Source: Labrenzia sp. PHM005 (GTDB taxonomy: Bacteria; Pseudomonadota; Alphaproteobacteria; Rhizobiales; Stappiaceae). From it: a stretch of DNA of 64,000 nucleotides. The stretch covers positions 6,009,001 to 6,073,000 of the forward strand of contig NZ_CP041191.1 of NCBI RefSeq assembly GCF_006517275.1, read 5' to 3'. The position numbers and the translations under genes are program-made. The notes under the pieces were generated by a model. That model was not told where the DNA came from and searched no databases. It saw only the letters and a list, made by a program, of their open reading frames with translations. Shown here piece after piece: positions 8,239 through 17,203 of this stretch; position 1 is the stretch's first letter; each line of letters opens with the position of its first letter.

Positions 8239-8619
8239 ATGAGCAATCCAATGCAGACACATGGCACTTTCAGCTGGATGGAACTTCACAGTGGTGATGG
8301 CGCAAAGGCCAGGGCTTTTTACACCGATCTTCTTGATTGGGGCACCGAGGATATGGAAATGCCGGACGCCACTTATACCGTCATCAAAAATGGAGAAGAC
8401 AAGGTCGGCGGGTTTCCGCCCATGGCCGCAGACAAAGCACATTGGCTCCCTTATGTGACTGTCGATGATGTCGATGCGCGGGTCGCCAAGGCGAAGGCTT
8501 TGGGGGCGACTGTTCTTGCAGAACCCTTTTCGGTTCCAACAGTCGGCCGGATGGCAACGATTTCCGACCCGGTTGGCGGTGTGATCGCGCTGATCACATA
8601 TGAATCCCAAGCCTCTTGA
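8239..8619 (+). CDS. VOC-family (glyoxalase/bleomycin-resistance fold) protein
   Basis: A 126-residue vicinal-oxygen-chelate protein with two beta-alpha-beta modules: GTFSWMELHSGDGAKARAFY at the N-terminus and AHWLPYVTVDDVDARVAKA to DPVGGVIALI at the C-terminus. ATG 8239 was chosen for the AAGAGGACGAG ribosome site; an upstream ORF extension lacks one. It is probably transcribed from P2 under the ECF sigma factor. The second half of the metal site is not obvious, so it may bind a ligand rather than catalyse. Substrate unknown. Confidence 0.85.
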   Translation: MSNPMQTHGTFSWMELHSGDGAKARAFYTDLLDWGTEDMEMPDATYTVIKNGEDKVGGFPPMAADKAHWLPYVTVDDVDARVAKAKALGATVLAEPFSVPTVGRMATISDPVGGVIALITYESQAS

Positions 8620-8685
8620 TCAATTTGCGATCCAGGAAGCCGGCAATGAACACTTGCCGCTTCCATGCCCTTAAGGATGACCGCT

Positions 8686-9090
8686 ATGGACCTTCTAAAT
8701 TCGCTTTCCGTCACACTTCTGTTTGCTGCCGTGTTTGCCCTTATTCAAATTCCCATGACCATCGCTGTTGGTCTCCGCCGGGTGCAAACCAACATATCTT
8801 TTTGGGACGATGGCGACGAAACACTGCAAAAACGGATGCGCGCTCACTGCAACTTCACAGAAACCGTCCCGATCGTCTTGATCGCCATGGCGGCGGCTGA
8901 AATTGCAGGTGCGCCCGCCTGGCTGATTTGGGCTGGCGGCACTTCGCTTCTGCTGGGCCGGCTGATCCACTACACTACGATCGTGACTGTCGGGTGGGGG
9001 AATGGCCGGGCTGTCGGCATGCTTTTTACAATGGCGCCAATGGCTGTATTTCCGCTTTTTGTGGTTTTGCGGCTCACCAATGCCGTCTGA
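8686..9090 (+). CDS. MAPEG-family membrane protein
   Basis: A 134-residue integral membrane protein with four hydrophobic segments (about 5-27, 50-68, 72-95, 108-130). The family signature is RMRAHCNFTETVPIVLIAM. ATG 8686 was chosen because TAAGGA lies eight bases upstream; ATG 8665 is a longer alternative. MAPEG proteins include glutathione-dependent transferases, but bacterial members of this group are mostly uncharacterised. It follows the VOC gene by 66 bp and may belong to the same ECF regulon. A second MAPEG is at 54461. Confidence 0.85.
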   Translation: MDLLNSLSVTLLFAAVFALIQIPMTIAVGLRRVQTNISFWDDGDETLQKRMRAHCNFTETVPIVLIAMAAAEIAGAPAWLIWAGGTSLLLGRLIHYTTIVTVGWGNGRAVGMLFTMAPMAVFPLFVVLRLTNAV

Positions 9091-9106
9091 CAGCCAGACG
9101 TAAAAT

Positions 9107-9133
9107 AGACCGGGGACGTGCCCCGGTCTTTTC
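9107..9133. terminator. bidirectional terminator between MAPEG and TRAP genes
   Basis: AGACCGGGG and CCCCGGTCT form a 9-bp GC-rich stem around ACGTG, followed by TTTT on the plus strand. Confidence 0.8.
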
Positions 9134-9136
9134 TTG

Positions 9137-10453
9137 TCATCTGCCCGTAATGCCCGGAAAGGCAATCAGAAGAGCAACCGCTAGAACCTGCAGCGCAATG
9201 AAAGGCAGGAGTGATCTGAAGATCGTTGCCAACGATATGTCCGGTGGCGCAACACTCTTTAGGTAAAACGCCGCTGGCCCAAACGGTGGAGACAAGAACG
9301 ACACCTGCATGTTCATGCAGAACAGAACCCCAAACCAGACCGGGTCATACCCAAGGGTTTTGATGATCGGCACAAAAATCGGCATGGTTAGCAAGGCGAT
9401 GCCAACCCAATCCAGAAACATGCCAAGCACGAACAAGATCAACATCATGAAGAGCAAGATGATGGTGGGATTATCCGAGACACCGGAGATCAAGGCAGAC
9501 ACGAACTTGATGCCACCCATCAGATTAAAGACACCGACGAGCGCGGATGCGCCAATGCCGATCCAGACGATCATGCCGACCGTTTGAAGGGTTTGCAGCG
9601 CTGCGCCCTTCAACAATCCAAGCGTGAATTCACCGCGCACGACCGTCGACAGGAGCACGCCGGCAACGCCGACAGCGGATGCCTCCGTCACACTGGCAAT
9701 CCCGCCATATATGGACCCCAGAACGCCCGCAACGACGGCAAGTGGTAAGATCAGGCCTTTCAACAGCCGCAGCTTTTCCGAAAGCGGCGTGTCTTCGCCT
9801 TCCGGGATCGGCGCGATGGACGGATTGAGATAGGCCCGAATGAGAACATAAGCGACATAAAATCCGGCCAGCATCAAACCCGGAATAAAGGCAGCAGTGA
9901 AGAGATCCCCAACCGATACATTTGCGGTCAGGCCGTAGATGATCAACACGATTGATGGCGGCACCATGGTGCCAAGCGCACCACCTGCGCAAACCACCCC
10001 GATGGCGAGATGTTTGTCGTAGCCAAGGCGCAGCATTTGCGGCAGGGCAACCAGCCCAAGCAAAACAACCTCACCGCCAATGATGCCGCTCATCGCGGCC
10101 AGGATCACTGCCACGACAATCGTCTGAATGGCGACACCGCCGCGCAACCGTCCGCCCAACAGCTTCATGGCATCAAACAGATCCCGTGCGATCCCGGAGC
10201 GGTCCAAAATGGCCGCCATCAGGACGAACATCGGCACGGAGACAAAGACGAAGGATGAGACAAAGGAATAAACGCGGCTGGTGATCAGCGGCACAACCAT
10301 CGGCCCGAACCAGCCCAGCGCAAACACCAGCGCCACAAGCAAAGTCACAAATGCCAGCGGAATGCCGGACACGAGCAGCGCCAGCAGCATCACGAACATG
10401 AGCAAGGTGCCGCTCTCAATTCCAAGCGGCTGCAAAGATCCGAAGAATTCCAT
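9137..10453 (-). CDS. TRAP transporter large permease (DctM type)
   Basis: A 438-residue membrane protein with about twelve hydrophobic segments, the transport subunit of a tripartite ATP-independent transporter. Family segments are visible: GIPLAFVTLLVALVF, GGVAIQTIVVAVILAAMSG, MVPPSIVLIIYG and PPFGPAAFYLKSV. It uses an ion gradient to import a carboxylate captured by the periplasmic DctP protein. It overlaps the DctQ stop by one base and is last in the gntK-dctP-dctQ-dctM operon, so gluconate or a related sugar acid is the likely cargo. Confidence 0.93.
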   Translation of the reverse strand: MEFFGSLQPLGIESGTLLMFVMLLALLVSGIPLAFVTLLVALVFALGWFGPMVVPLITSRVYSFVSSFVFVSVPMFVLMAAILDRSGIARDLFDAMKLLGGRLRGGVAIQTIVVAVILAAMSGIIGGEVVLLGLVALPQMLRLGYDKHLAIGVVCAGGALGTMVPPSIVLIIYGLTANVSVGDLFTAAFIPGLMLAGFYVAYVLIRAYLNPSIAPIPEGEDTPLSEKLRLLKGLILPLAVVAGVLGSIYGGIASVTEASAVGVAGVLLSTVVRGEFTLGLLKGAALQTLQTVGMIVWIGIGASALVGVFNLMGGIKFVSALISGVSDNPTIILLFMMLILFVLGMFLDWVGIALLTMPIFVPIIKTLGYDPVWFGVLFCMNMQVSFLSPPFGPAAFYLKSVAPPDISLATIFRSLLPFIALQVLAVALLIAFPGITGR

Positions 10454-11004
10454 TACCGTTTGCCCCGCGCGTAATTGACGGCAAGCACCAGAAACTGGAG
10501 CGCCATTGCCACGAGGACACCAAGAAGAAAGACCTTGATCGCCCCTGGAAAAACAGGATCCCAGGCGCTACCCGACCGTTCGAGCCGGAAGCTACCGTCC
10601 GGCCGGAATGCGGCGCGCAGAACCATCAAATAGGCTGCCCAGGCGAAAAAGGCGCTGGAAACCGCACAGATCAGGGAAATGATTACGTTGAATATGCGGC
10701 GCACGTTATCGGGCAATGCATCGTAGATCAGAACAACCCGAATATGCCGGTCCCGAACCGTGCAATAAAGCCCGCCATAGATGAACGCGGCACCACATAG
10801 AAAAATCGTGGTTTCATGTGCCCAAATCGTTGGTGCGTTGAACACGTAGCGGAGGAACACCTCGTTCAATAGAACCAGCATCGACACAACAATGCCGCCT
10901 GCAAACAGGATCCCACCCTTGTCAATCCAGCGTCCAAGTAGCCCGGCTTCGGCAATTGCACCGGGATCCTCATCTTCTTTTGTTTGATCTTCTCTGCCGG
11001 TCAC
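10453..11004 (-). CDS. TRAP transporter small permease (DctQ type)
   Basis: A 183-residue protein with four membrane helices; the small TRAP subunit that holds the large permease. The segment FLRYVFNAPTIWAHE is the family signature. GTG 11004 is preceded by AGGGGG five bases upstream. It is translationally coupled to DctM and separated from DctP by 71 bp that carry a hairpin. Confidence 0.92.
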   Translation of the reverse strand: MTGREDQTKEDEDPGAIAEAGLLGRWIDKGGILFAGGIVVSMLVLLNEVFLRYVFNAPTIWAHETTIFLCGAAFIYGGLYCTVRDRHIRVVLIYDALPDNVRRIFNVIISLICAVSSAFFAWAAYLMVLRAAFRPDGSFRLERSGSAWDPVFPGAIKVFLLGVLVAMALQFLVLAVNYARGKR

Positions 11005-11033
11005 ATTTGCCCCCTAAACTGCCCGATAGAAAA

Positions 11034-11052
11034 CGGGCGCAAACTGCGCCCG
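11034..11052 (-). terminator. intercistronic hairpin between dctP and dctQ
   Basis: CGGGCGC and GCGCCCG form a 7-bp stem, followed on the minus strand by TTTTC. It probably reduces read-through from the binding-protein gene into the permease genes. Confidence 0.6.
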
Positions 11053-11075
11053 CTCTTGAGTTCCCAAAATGGGTG

Positions 11076-12098
11076 TTATTGCATCAACCCATTTTCCTTG
11101 AGGTAGCCAGTCAGCACATCATAGACACGTTTTGCATTGTCTGAGCGTTCAGCAACCTTGGCCCACTCGCCTTTTGCAATCGTGCGGAACTTGGCGCGTT
11201 CTTCAGCCGGCCAGTCTGTGACGGTGACTTTGCCGCTGGCCTTTGCTTCTTCAACGGCTTCAAGATCGCGTGCCGCCAAAGCCGCAACCTGGCTCGATGC
11301 AAACTCGGTCACGCTTTCTTCCAGCGCAGCCTGAAGATCTGTCGGCAGCGCATCCCACTTTGCCTTGCTCAGGGAGATTTCAACGAGCGGCATGGAATGG
11401 AAACCTGGGTAGACCGGGAACGCTGCAACGCCGTGCATGCCTTGCGCGTGATTGGTTGAAAACACAGTGTAGTCAGCGGCATCAATCACACCTTTGTCGA
11501 GGGCTGTGAAGACTTCAGAACCTGGCAAGTTTACCGGAGCTGCACCCGCTGCGGCAAACACCTGCTGCACCAGACCTTCCGGTGCCCGCATTTTTAGGCC
11601 TTTCAGGTCATCGACCCCGTTCAGCTGCTTTTTGGAAATGAACGCTTCCAGACCCGGTGTTGTCGCACCGATGAAACGCAGACCGTAGGGCTCTAAGAGC
11701 TCGTTCATCAGCTCCTTGCCTCCGCCGTTGGCCATGAAGGCAAACATCTCATCCGGAGACGACCAGGCGCCGACCGGATTGGCGATCAAGCCGAATGCCG
11801 GATCTTTGCCCGAGAAATACGACGTGTCTGTTACGTGGCCATCAAGGATGCCAGCAGCGACGGCATCCTGAGTCTCATTGTGGGCAACGATGGATTCCAC
11901 TGGCAGTAGTTCGATTTCAACACGGCCGCCGGTCTTTTCCTTGACACTTTCCGCCCAACCCTGCTGCAGCTCAAAATTCGGGTTGCCTGCCGGATCCGAC
12001 GACTGGAACCGGAACGAGAAATCTGCAGCGATCGCAGATGACATGAGCGTGCCAGCCGCGAGGGCGGCAATGGCGGTATGAGACAATAATTTCAACAT
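11076..12098 (-). CDS. TRAP transporter substrate-binding protein (DctP type)
   Basis: A 340-residue periplasmic binding protein with a signal peptide (about 1-24, cut at AIA-ADF). The ligand-carboxylate Arg lies in GLKMRAPEG at about 170. GGGAGGAAG precedes the ATG. It is co-transcribed 10 bp after gluconokinase, which points to gluconate or another sugar acid. The exact ligand cannot be read from sequence. Confidence 0.92.
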   Translation of the reverse strand: MLKLLSHTAIAALAAGTLMSSAIAADFSFRFQSSDPAGNPNFELQQGWAESVKEKTGGRVEIELLPVESIVAHNETQDAVAAGILDGHVTDTSYFSGKDPAFGLIANPVGAWSSPDEMFAFMANGGGKELMNELLEPYGLRFIGATTPGLEAFISKKQLNGVDDLKGLKMRAPEGLVQQVFAAAGAAPVNLPGSEVFTALDKGVIDAADYTVFSTNHAQGMHGVAAFPVYPGFHSMPLVEISLSKAKWDALPTDLQAALEESVTEFASSQVAALAARDLEAVEEAKASGKVTVTDWPAEERAKFRTIAKGEWAKVAERSDNAKRVYDVLTGYLKENGLMQ

Positions 12099-12108
12099 GA
12101 CTTCCTCC

Positions 12109-12672
12109 CTAGAGTGTTTTCACCGCCGGGTTACGGCGATGGTCCTGAGCAGCTTTTGAAAGCTGCAATTCTTGCAAGGCGCGGTCAGCGACCCGCGCAA
12201 TCGGATAAGAGACGTCGACTGTCACCCCATCTTCATCTGTTTCCAACGGTTCCAAGGTCGCAATTTGGCTGTCGAGAAGGGCTTCACCAACGAAGTGCCC
12301 GGTCCTTCCAGCCAACCTTTCGGCGATCTGGTCCCGCTCACCGGTCAGGTGAATGAAGGTGCAGCCGCCAAGCTCTGTTCTCAAGATATCCCGATAGGAT
12401 CTCTTCAAACTGGAGCATGCAATGATAGCGCTATCTCCACGATCAGATATCTGTTTGGCGGCCTTTGCGACATTAACCAGCCAAGGCTTCCGCTCTTCGT
12501 CGGTCAATGGGATGCCCGCAGCCATTTTCTCGCGGCTTCCGGCATCGTGATAATCATCTGCTTCTACCATTTCTGCGCCCAAGGCCAAGGACAGATGGTC
12601 CGCCAACGCACTTTTTCCGACGCCACAAACGCCCATAACGATCAACAGACGGTTCTCGAAAGACTGCAACAA
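12109..12672 (-). CDS. gntK: gluconokinase
   Basis: A 187-residue P-loop kinase that makes 6-phosphogluconate from gluconate. The Walker A is GVCGVGKSALA near residue 15, followed by the substrate motif EADDYHDAGSREKMAAGIPLTD (read as adjoining pieces) and WL, all typical of GntK. CSSLKRSYRDILR and the GHFVGEALLDSQ lid region complete the match. TTG 12672 has GGGGA upstream. First gene of the TRAP operon, divergent from the LacI regulator with an operator between them. Confidence 0.9.
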   Translation of the reverse strand: MLQSFENRLLIVMGVCGVGKSALADHLSLALGAEMVEADDYHDAGSREKMAAGIPLTDEERKPWLVNVAKAAKQISDRGDSAIIACSSLKRSYRDILRTELGGCTFIHLTGERDQIAERLAGRTGHFVGEALLDSQIATLEPLETDEDGVTVDVSYPIARVADRALQELQLSKAAQDHRRNPAVKTL

Positions 12673-12710
12673 ATTTCCCCAACATCAATCTCATCGGTAG
12701 CTGCATCATT

Positions 12711-12726
12711 ATGTTAGCGATAACAT
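12711..12726. promoter_or_regulatory. putative gluconate-regulator operator
   Basis: ATGTTA-GCGA-TAACAT: perfect 6-bp arms with a CG-containing centre, a LacI/GntR-type operator. It lies between gntK and the divergent LacI-family gene and fits control of both. Confidence 0.75.
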
Positions 12727-12769
12727 TTGTCAACGCAATTTTTTTGAACTAGTCTCGCACCACCATCAA

Positions 12770-13807
12770 TTGAGCACTAAAGACCTGGTATTGCGGGACA
12801 AATCAAAACCATCGATCACCGATGTGGCACAAGAGGCTGGCGTCAGCGCCATGACAGTGTCCCGTGCCCTAAGGTCACCTGAGAAGGTGTCTGAGAAAAC
12901 GCGGCAGCGGATCACTGCCGTTGTTAACCGGATGGGATATATTCCGGACCCCAACGCCAGCGCTCTTGCAGCCGGCAAAACCAACGTCATTGGTGTCATT
13001 GTACCATCGGTCACCAACAATGTTTTCGCTGATGTTCTGCGCGGAGTGTATGAGGTTACCGAAGGCAGCAAGTGGCAGCTCCAGCTCGGCAATTCCAGGT
13101 ATTCACCGCTGGAAGAAGAACGGCTGGTCCAGACCTTCTTGAGCCAGCGTCCAGCCGGGTTGATCATCTCCGGTCAAGACCAATCAGAAGCAACGGATTC
13201 GCTTCTCAAAAACGCTGACTGCCCGATTGTCCAGGTCATGGAGGTCGGCCCTTCTCCATACGACATGATGATCGGCTTCTCGCATATCGAAGCCTCCAAG
13301 GTAGCCACACAGCATCTCATCGACATGGGCTACCAGCGCCCCGGCTATATTGCCGCCCGGCTGGATCCGCGCAGCCAACGCCGCTTGCAAGGGTTTCGTG
13401 AGGAAGCCGAGAAAGCGGGGCTCTACAATCCGAACCGGGTGGTTACAACACCCAAACCATCCAATGTCTCGCTCGGATGTGAACTGGTCGCTGATCTCTT
13501 GTCCAAGGCTCCAGACACTGACGCGATCCTTTGCAACAACGATGACCTTGCCTTGGGCGCCTTGTTTGAATGCCAACGCCGCAATATCGCCGTTCCGGAA
13601 CAGATCGGCATTTGTGGCTTCAATGATCTGGAGATGATGGCAGCAGCCACGCCGGCGATTACCAGCGTTCGCACCCACCGGCTGGACATGGGTCAGCGCG
13701 CCATGGAGATGATGATCGGGACGCTGCAAGGGAATGCGCCAGAAGAAAAGAGTATTGATCTCGGCTTCGAACTGATACCGCGTGAAAGCACTGCCCGGCG
13801 CGCCTAA
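12770..13807 (+). CDS. LacI-family regulator, probable gluconate repressor
   Basis: A 345-residue LacI regulator. The helix-turn-helix ITDVAQEAGVSAMTVSRALR is at about 16-35, the hinge follows, and a periplasmic-binding-like effector domain runs from about 70. Divergence from gntK and the ATGTTA/TAACAT operator suggest it is the gluconate-responsive GntR-type repressor. The start is uncertain: TTG 12770 gives the full domain but has no clear ribosome site. Confidence 0.85.
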   Translation: MSTKDLVLRDKSKPSITDVAQEAGVSAMTVSRALRSPEKVSEKTRQRITAVVNRMGYIPDPNASALAAGKTNVIGVIVPSVTNNVFADVLRGVYEVTEGSKWQLQLGNSRYSPLEEERLVQTFLSQRPAGLIISGQDQSEATDSLLKNADCPIVQVMEVGPSPYDMMIGFSHIEASKVATQHLIDMGYQRPGYIAARLDPRSQRRLQGFREEAEKAGLYNPNRVVTTPKPSNVSLGCELVADLLSKAPDTDAILCNNDDLALGALFECQRRNIAVPEQIGICGFNDLEMMAAATPAITSVRTHRLDMGQRAMEMMIGTLQGNAPEEKSIDLGFELIPRESTARRA

Positions 13808-13813
13808 GGCCTC

Positions 13814-13842
13814 AAAAAAAGGGACACTCGGCCCCTCTTTTA
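13814..13842. terminator. weak terminator-like hairpin after LacI regulator
   Basis: AAAAGGG paired with CCCCTCTTTT around ACACTCGG, with a bulge. It lies between convergent genes. Confidence 0.4.
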
Positions 13843-13859
13843 AGAACTTGTGTCAGACA

Positions 13860-14396
13860 TTATTCGGCAGCAACTGCAAGATCGCGGAAGGAGCGGCGTG
13901 CCCAGGGGCGGGTGCCTTCCGGGATTTCTTCAATGGCACCAAAAGCCGGCTGCAGATACTTGGTGACTTCCGGCCATTCGCCCGCTTTCAAGGCTTTCAA
14001 GACCTCCGGCTTGGAAATCTCAAAACTGGAAACACCACAGCGGCGGGCGAGCGGCACCTGGTCGAGAATATAGTTGCCTACCGCGCGGATATCGCCCTGA
14101 TAATTCAGGTGCTCGCGCAAATCGCGCGCCGTTGAAAAACCGCGACCATCGGCAAAACTCGGGAAGGACACCGCCACATATGCCAGCTGGTCCAGATAGG
14201 TGGCTGCCTTTTCGACTTCATCGCCGGGCTCGACCAGCAACGCAGTCTTGCCGGTGCGGGAAGTGAAGGCGTCCGCGTCTTCCAGAAACAGAGCCAACGG
14301 AACCAGCAGATCCGTATCAGCGGATACTTCTGTTTCAGCGTCTGCCCGGACCCAGGTTTCCTCGACGAACTCGCCGTTTTGATAAATCGTTGCCAT
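13860..14396 (-). CDS. DUF934 protein of the sulfite-reduction operon
   Basis: A 178-residue DUF934-family protein; ADGRGFSTARDLREHLNYQGDIRAVG (seen in pieces) and the C-terminal PWARR segment identify the family. ATG 14396 was chosen because GAGGA lies nine bases upstream; a longer ORF to 14435 overlaps cysH and lacks support. It is the last gene of cysG-DUF2849-cysI-cysH-DUF934. The family is found beside sulfite reductases and is thought to assist sulfur assimilation, but its activity is unknown. Confidence 0.85.
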   Translation of the reverse strand: MATIYQNGEFVEETWVRADAETEVSADTDLLVPLALFLEDADAFTSRTGKTALLVEPGDEVEKAATYLDQLAYVAVSFPSFADGRGFSTARDLREHLNYQGDIRAVGNYILDQVPLARRCGVSSFEISKPEVLKALKAGEWPEVTKYLQPAFGAIEEIPEGTRPWARRSFRDLAVAAE

Positions 14397-14431
14397 ACTT
14401 CGCGTCCTCAAAAACTCGTCTGGGTAGCGGC

Positions 14432-15193
14432 TCAAATGCCGCTGCCGTCAATTTCTTTGCCATGGGTCGGCCAGTGAATGCCGCATTCCGTTTTGTCCTG
14501 CCCGCGCCAGCGGCCGGACCGTGGATCTTCGCCCGGCGCAACCTTGCTCGTGCACGGCAAGCAGCCGATCGAAGGATAGCCTTCCGCGACCAGCGGATGC
14601 GGCGGCAGATCGTGGCTTTTGGCGTAATCCAGAACCTCCGCCGCACTCCAATCGGCGAGCGGATTGACCTTCACGCGCCCGGCGTCGATCTCGAAATGCT
14701 CCAGGCTCGTCCGCGTGGAACTTTGGTGGCGTTTGCGGCCGGAGATCCAGGCTTCAAACCCGTTCAGGGCACGCTCGAGCGGCACAACCTTGCGCACATG
14801 GCAGCAGGCATCGGTGTCGCTCATCCAGAGCATGCCGGCCGGATCCGTTTTCTCCAGATCGTCCTTGGACGGCTTGAAGGTGCGCACATCGGTAAGGCCG
14901 AGCTTTTCGATCAGCGTGTCCCGGTAAAGAATTGTTGCTGGAAACAACTTCACTGTGTCTATGAACAGGACCGGCGTCGACGGATCGACCTGCGCAACCA
15001 TGTGCAACAGAACAGACGAATCTGCGCCGAAGCTGGAGACCATGGCGATGCCACCGGCAAATTGATGCCGGATTGCGGCCCGCAAGATGTCATCGGCCGT
15101 CGCATCCTCGAACTGGGCGTTCAGCGCGGCGACTTCTGCCTGCAGGCCCAGCTCCGGATCAACACCGAGACTGAAGGTTTCACGCAGCGCCAT
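14432..15193 (-). CDS. cysH: phosphoadenylyl/adenylyl-sulfate reductase
   Basis: A 253-residue enzyme reducing activated sulfate to sulfite. The nucleotide-binding SSFGADSSVLLH is at 53-64. C130-C131 and C211-x2-C214 are the four 4Fe-4S ligands typical of the APS-using (cluster-containing) type, and the catalytic Cys is C237 in TECGIH. ATG 15193 has AAGGAGG upstream. It overlaps the cysI stop by 14 bases, so the two are translationally coupled. The cluster cysteines argue that APS rather than PAPS is the main substrate. Confidence 0.93.
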   Translation of the reverse strand: MALRETFSLGVDPELGLQAEVAALNAQFEDATADDILRAAIRHQFAGGIAMVSSFGADSSVLLHMVAQVDPSTPVLFIDTVKLFPATILYRDTLIEKLGLTDVRTFKPSKDDLEKTDPAGMLWMSDTDACCHVRKVVPLERALNGFEAWISGRKRHQSSTRTSLEHFEIDAGRVKVNPLADWSAAEVLDYAKSHDLPPHPLVAEGYPSIGCLPCTSKVAPGEDPRSGRWRGQDKTECGIHWPTHGKEIDGSGI

Positions 15194-16838
15194 AAAGGGC
15201 CTCCTTGAACGGTGCCTCCCCAACCCGGCGGTAGGCCTCCAGGAAGGTTTCGCCCTTGCCCGACCGCAGACCGAGATAGGTATCGACGAGGTTTTCGATG
15301 GCATCGACGACTTCTTCGGACGAAAAGCCACGGCCGATGATTTCACCGATAGACGCATTTTCATTAGCCGAACCGCCAAGCGTCACTTGATAGAATTCCT
15401 CGCCCTTTTTCTCCAGACCGAGAATGCCGATGTGGCCGACATGGTGGTGGCCACAGGCGTTGATGCAGCCGGAAATCTTGATCTTGAGTTCACCAATTTC
15501 CGCCTGACGCTCCGTTGTGCCGAAACGTTCAGAAATCCGCTGAGCAACCGGAATGGAGCGGGCTGTCGCCAGAGCGCAATAGTCCATACCAGGGCAGGCA
15601 ATGATGTCGGTGATCAGGCCAGCGTTGCCTTCGGCAATCCCGGCCGCGACCAGCTTGTCAAACAGCGCCGGAAGATCATCGAGTTTGACATGCGGCAGGA
15701 TCACGTTCTGCTCATGCGAAATGCGCAGTTCGTCATGGCCGTATTCTTCAGCCAGATCCGCGATGACATCCATCTGCGCATCAGACGCGTCGCCCGGAAT
15801 GCCGCCGACCGGCTTCATGGAAAGGGTCACAGAGGTATAGCCCGGCACCCGGTGCGGGTTCAGGTTATGCGCCAAGAACTGCGCAAATGCTGCATCCGCT
15901 TCACGGCGTACTTCAACAACTGCTGAGATATCAGACCCTACCTCGAGCGGCGGCGGGGTGAAATAAGCTTCAATGCGGCGGACCTCTTCATCCGGCAAGC
16001 GCAGAACACCAAAGCGGATTTTTTCGAATTCGCCTTCGATGTCTGCCTTCAGATCTTCAAGGCCGGTTTCGTGCACAAGAATTTTGATCCGGGCTTTATA
16101 TTTGTTGTCGCGCCGACCGTAACGGTTATAGACGCGCAGAATTGCCTCGGAGTACGCAAGCAGGTCTTCTTCCGGCAGGAAGTCGCGGACCTTGCGGCCA
16201 ATCATCGGTGTCCGGCCAAGGCCGCCACCCACGAAGACTTCAAAGCCGATTTCACCCTCATCATTGCGGGTCAGCTGCAGGCCGATGTCATGAACCTGAA
16301 CCGCTGCGCGGTCGTTCGGCGCGCCGGTAATGGCGATCTTGAATTTCCGCGGCAGGAACGAGAATTCCGGATGAAGTGATGACCACTGGCGCAGGATTTC
16401 AGCGTATGGGCGCGGGTCTGCGATTTCATCAGCCGCAGCACCGGCAAAATGGTCGGCCGTCACGTTCCGGATGCAGTTTCCAGACGTCTGGATGGCGTGC
16501 ATTTCGACTTCCGCCAATTCTTCCAGAATTTTCGGCGTGTCTTCCAGTTTCGGCCAGTTGAACTGAATGTTCTGACGTGTCGTGAAGTGGCCATAGCCCT
16601 TGTCGTAGGTCCGGGCGATGTGCGCCAGTTTGCGCATCTGGCGGCCATTCAGGGTCCCGTAAGGAATGGCAACACGCAGCATGTAGGCATGAAGCTGAAG
16701 GTACAGGCCGTTCATCAGGCGCAGCGGCTTGAACTCGTCTTCAGACAGCTCACCCGCCAGGCGGCGGCGGACCTGATCCTTGAACTGTTCAGTGCGCTGA
16801 TTGACGAAACTCGCGTCAAATTCGTCGTAACGGTACAT
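15180..16838 (-). CDS. cysI: assimilatory sulfite reductase hemoprotein (siroheme, 4Fe-4S)
   Basis: A 552-residue siroheme/4Fe-4S reductase. The cluster ligands follow C-x5-C and C-x3-C: C415-PGMDY-C421 and C458-INA-C462. Siroheme-contact segments such as GHFTTRQNIQF and the RNVTADHF region are present, and two ferredoxin-like halves repeat. Nitrite reductase shares the fold, but the position between cysG and cysH supports sulfite reduction to sulfide. No flavoprotein subunit (CysJ) is adjacent, so electrons may come from ferredoxin or another donor. ATG 16838 has AAGGAG seven bases upstream. Confidence 0.92.
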   Translation of the reverse strand: MYRYDEFDASFVNQRTEQFKDQVRRRLAGELSEDEFKPLRLMNGLYLQLHAYMLRVAIPYGTLNGRQMRKLAHIARTYDKGYGHFTTRQNIQFNWPKLEDTPKILEELAEVEMHAIQTSGNCIRNVTADHFAGAAADEIADPRPYAEILRQWSSLHPEFSFLPRKFKIAITGAPNDRAAVQVHDIGLQLTRNDEGEIGFEVFVGGGLGRTPMIGRKVRDFLPEEDLLAYSEAILRVYNRYGRRDNKYKARIKILVHETGLEDLKADIEGEFEKIRFGVLRLPDEEVRRIEAYFTPPPLEVGSDISAVVEVRREADAAFAQFLAHNLNPHRVPGYTSVTLSMKPVGGIPGDASDAQMDVIADLAEEYGHDELRISHEQNVILPHVKLDDLPALFDKLVAAGIAEGNAGLITDIIACPGMDYCALATARSIPVAQRISERFGTTERQAEIGELKIKISGCINACGHHHVGHIGILGLEKKGEEFYQVTLGGSANENASIGEIIGRGFSSEEVVDAIENLVDTYLGLRSGKGETFLEAYRRVGEAPFKEALYGAA

Positions 16839-16893
16839 GTCTTTGCTCCTTGAAGGGCGCGGCTGTCTCAAGCGCTGCCCTTGAACCTGTTTG

Positions 16894-17193
16894 TTAGGCC
16901 GATACGGCCTGTGCTTGTTTGCCGTACTGCGGATGTGTGGTTGGGCCCTCGGCCCGGATTTTTTCGCGGAAACGGACCGGGACGATCACGCCCTCTTCCA
17001 CGGTGACATCCATCTCATAGACACCAACGACTTCCTGGTTCTTCTCAGCTGCAGCACCAGTTGCCAGGCCTTCAGCAACAGCCTCGTTGCCCTCAAGCGT
17101 TTTTGACAAGGTGATGCGCTCGACCCAGGTGTTGTTCTCGCCGAGCCAGACAACATCGCCGTTGAGCAGGCGGTTGGCGGTGATCACTTTCAT
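16894..17193 (-). CDS. DUF2849 protein
   Basis: A 99-residue protein beginning MKVITANRLLNGDVVWL, typical of DUF2849. GAGGAGAGAG lies just upstream of ATG 17193. It lies between cysG and cysI in the same direction, ten bases after cysG. The family is a conserved alphaproteobacterial partner of sulfite reductase genes; a role in siroheme delivery or electron transfer is speculative. Confidence 0.85.
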   Translation of the reverse strand: MKVITANRLLNGDVVWLGENNTWVERITLSKTLEGNEAVAEGLATGAAAEKNQEVVGVYEMDVTVEEGVIVPVRFREKIRAEGPTTHPQYGKQAQAVSA

Positions 17194-17203
17194 TTCTCTC
17201 TCC

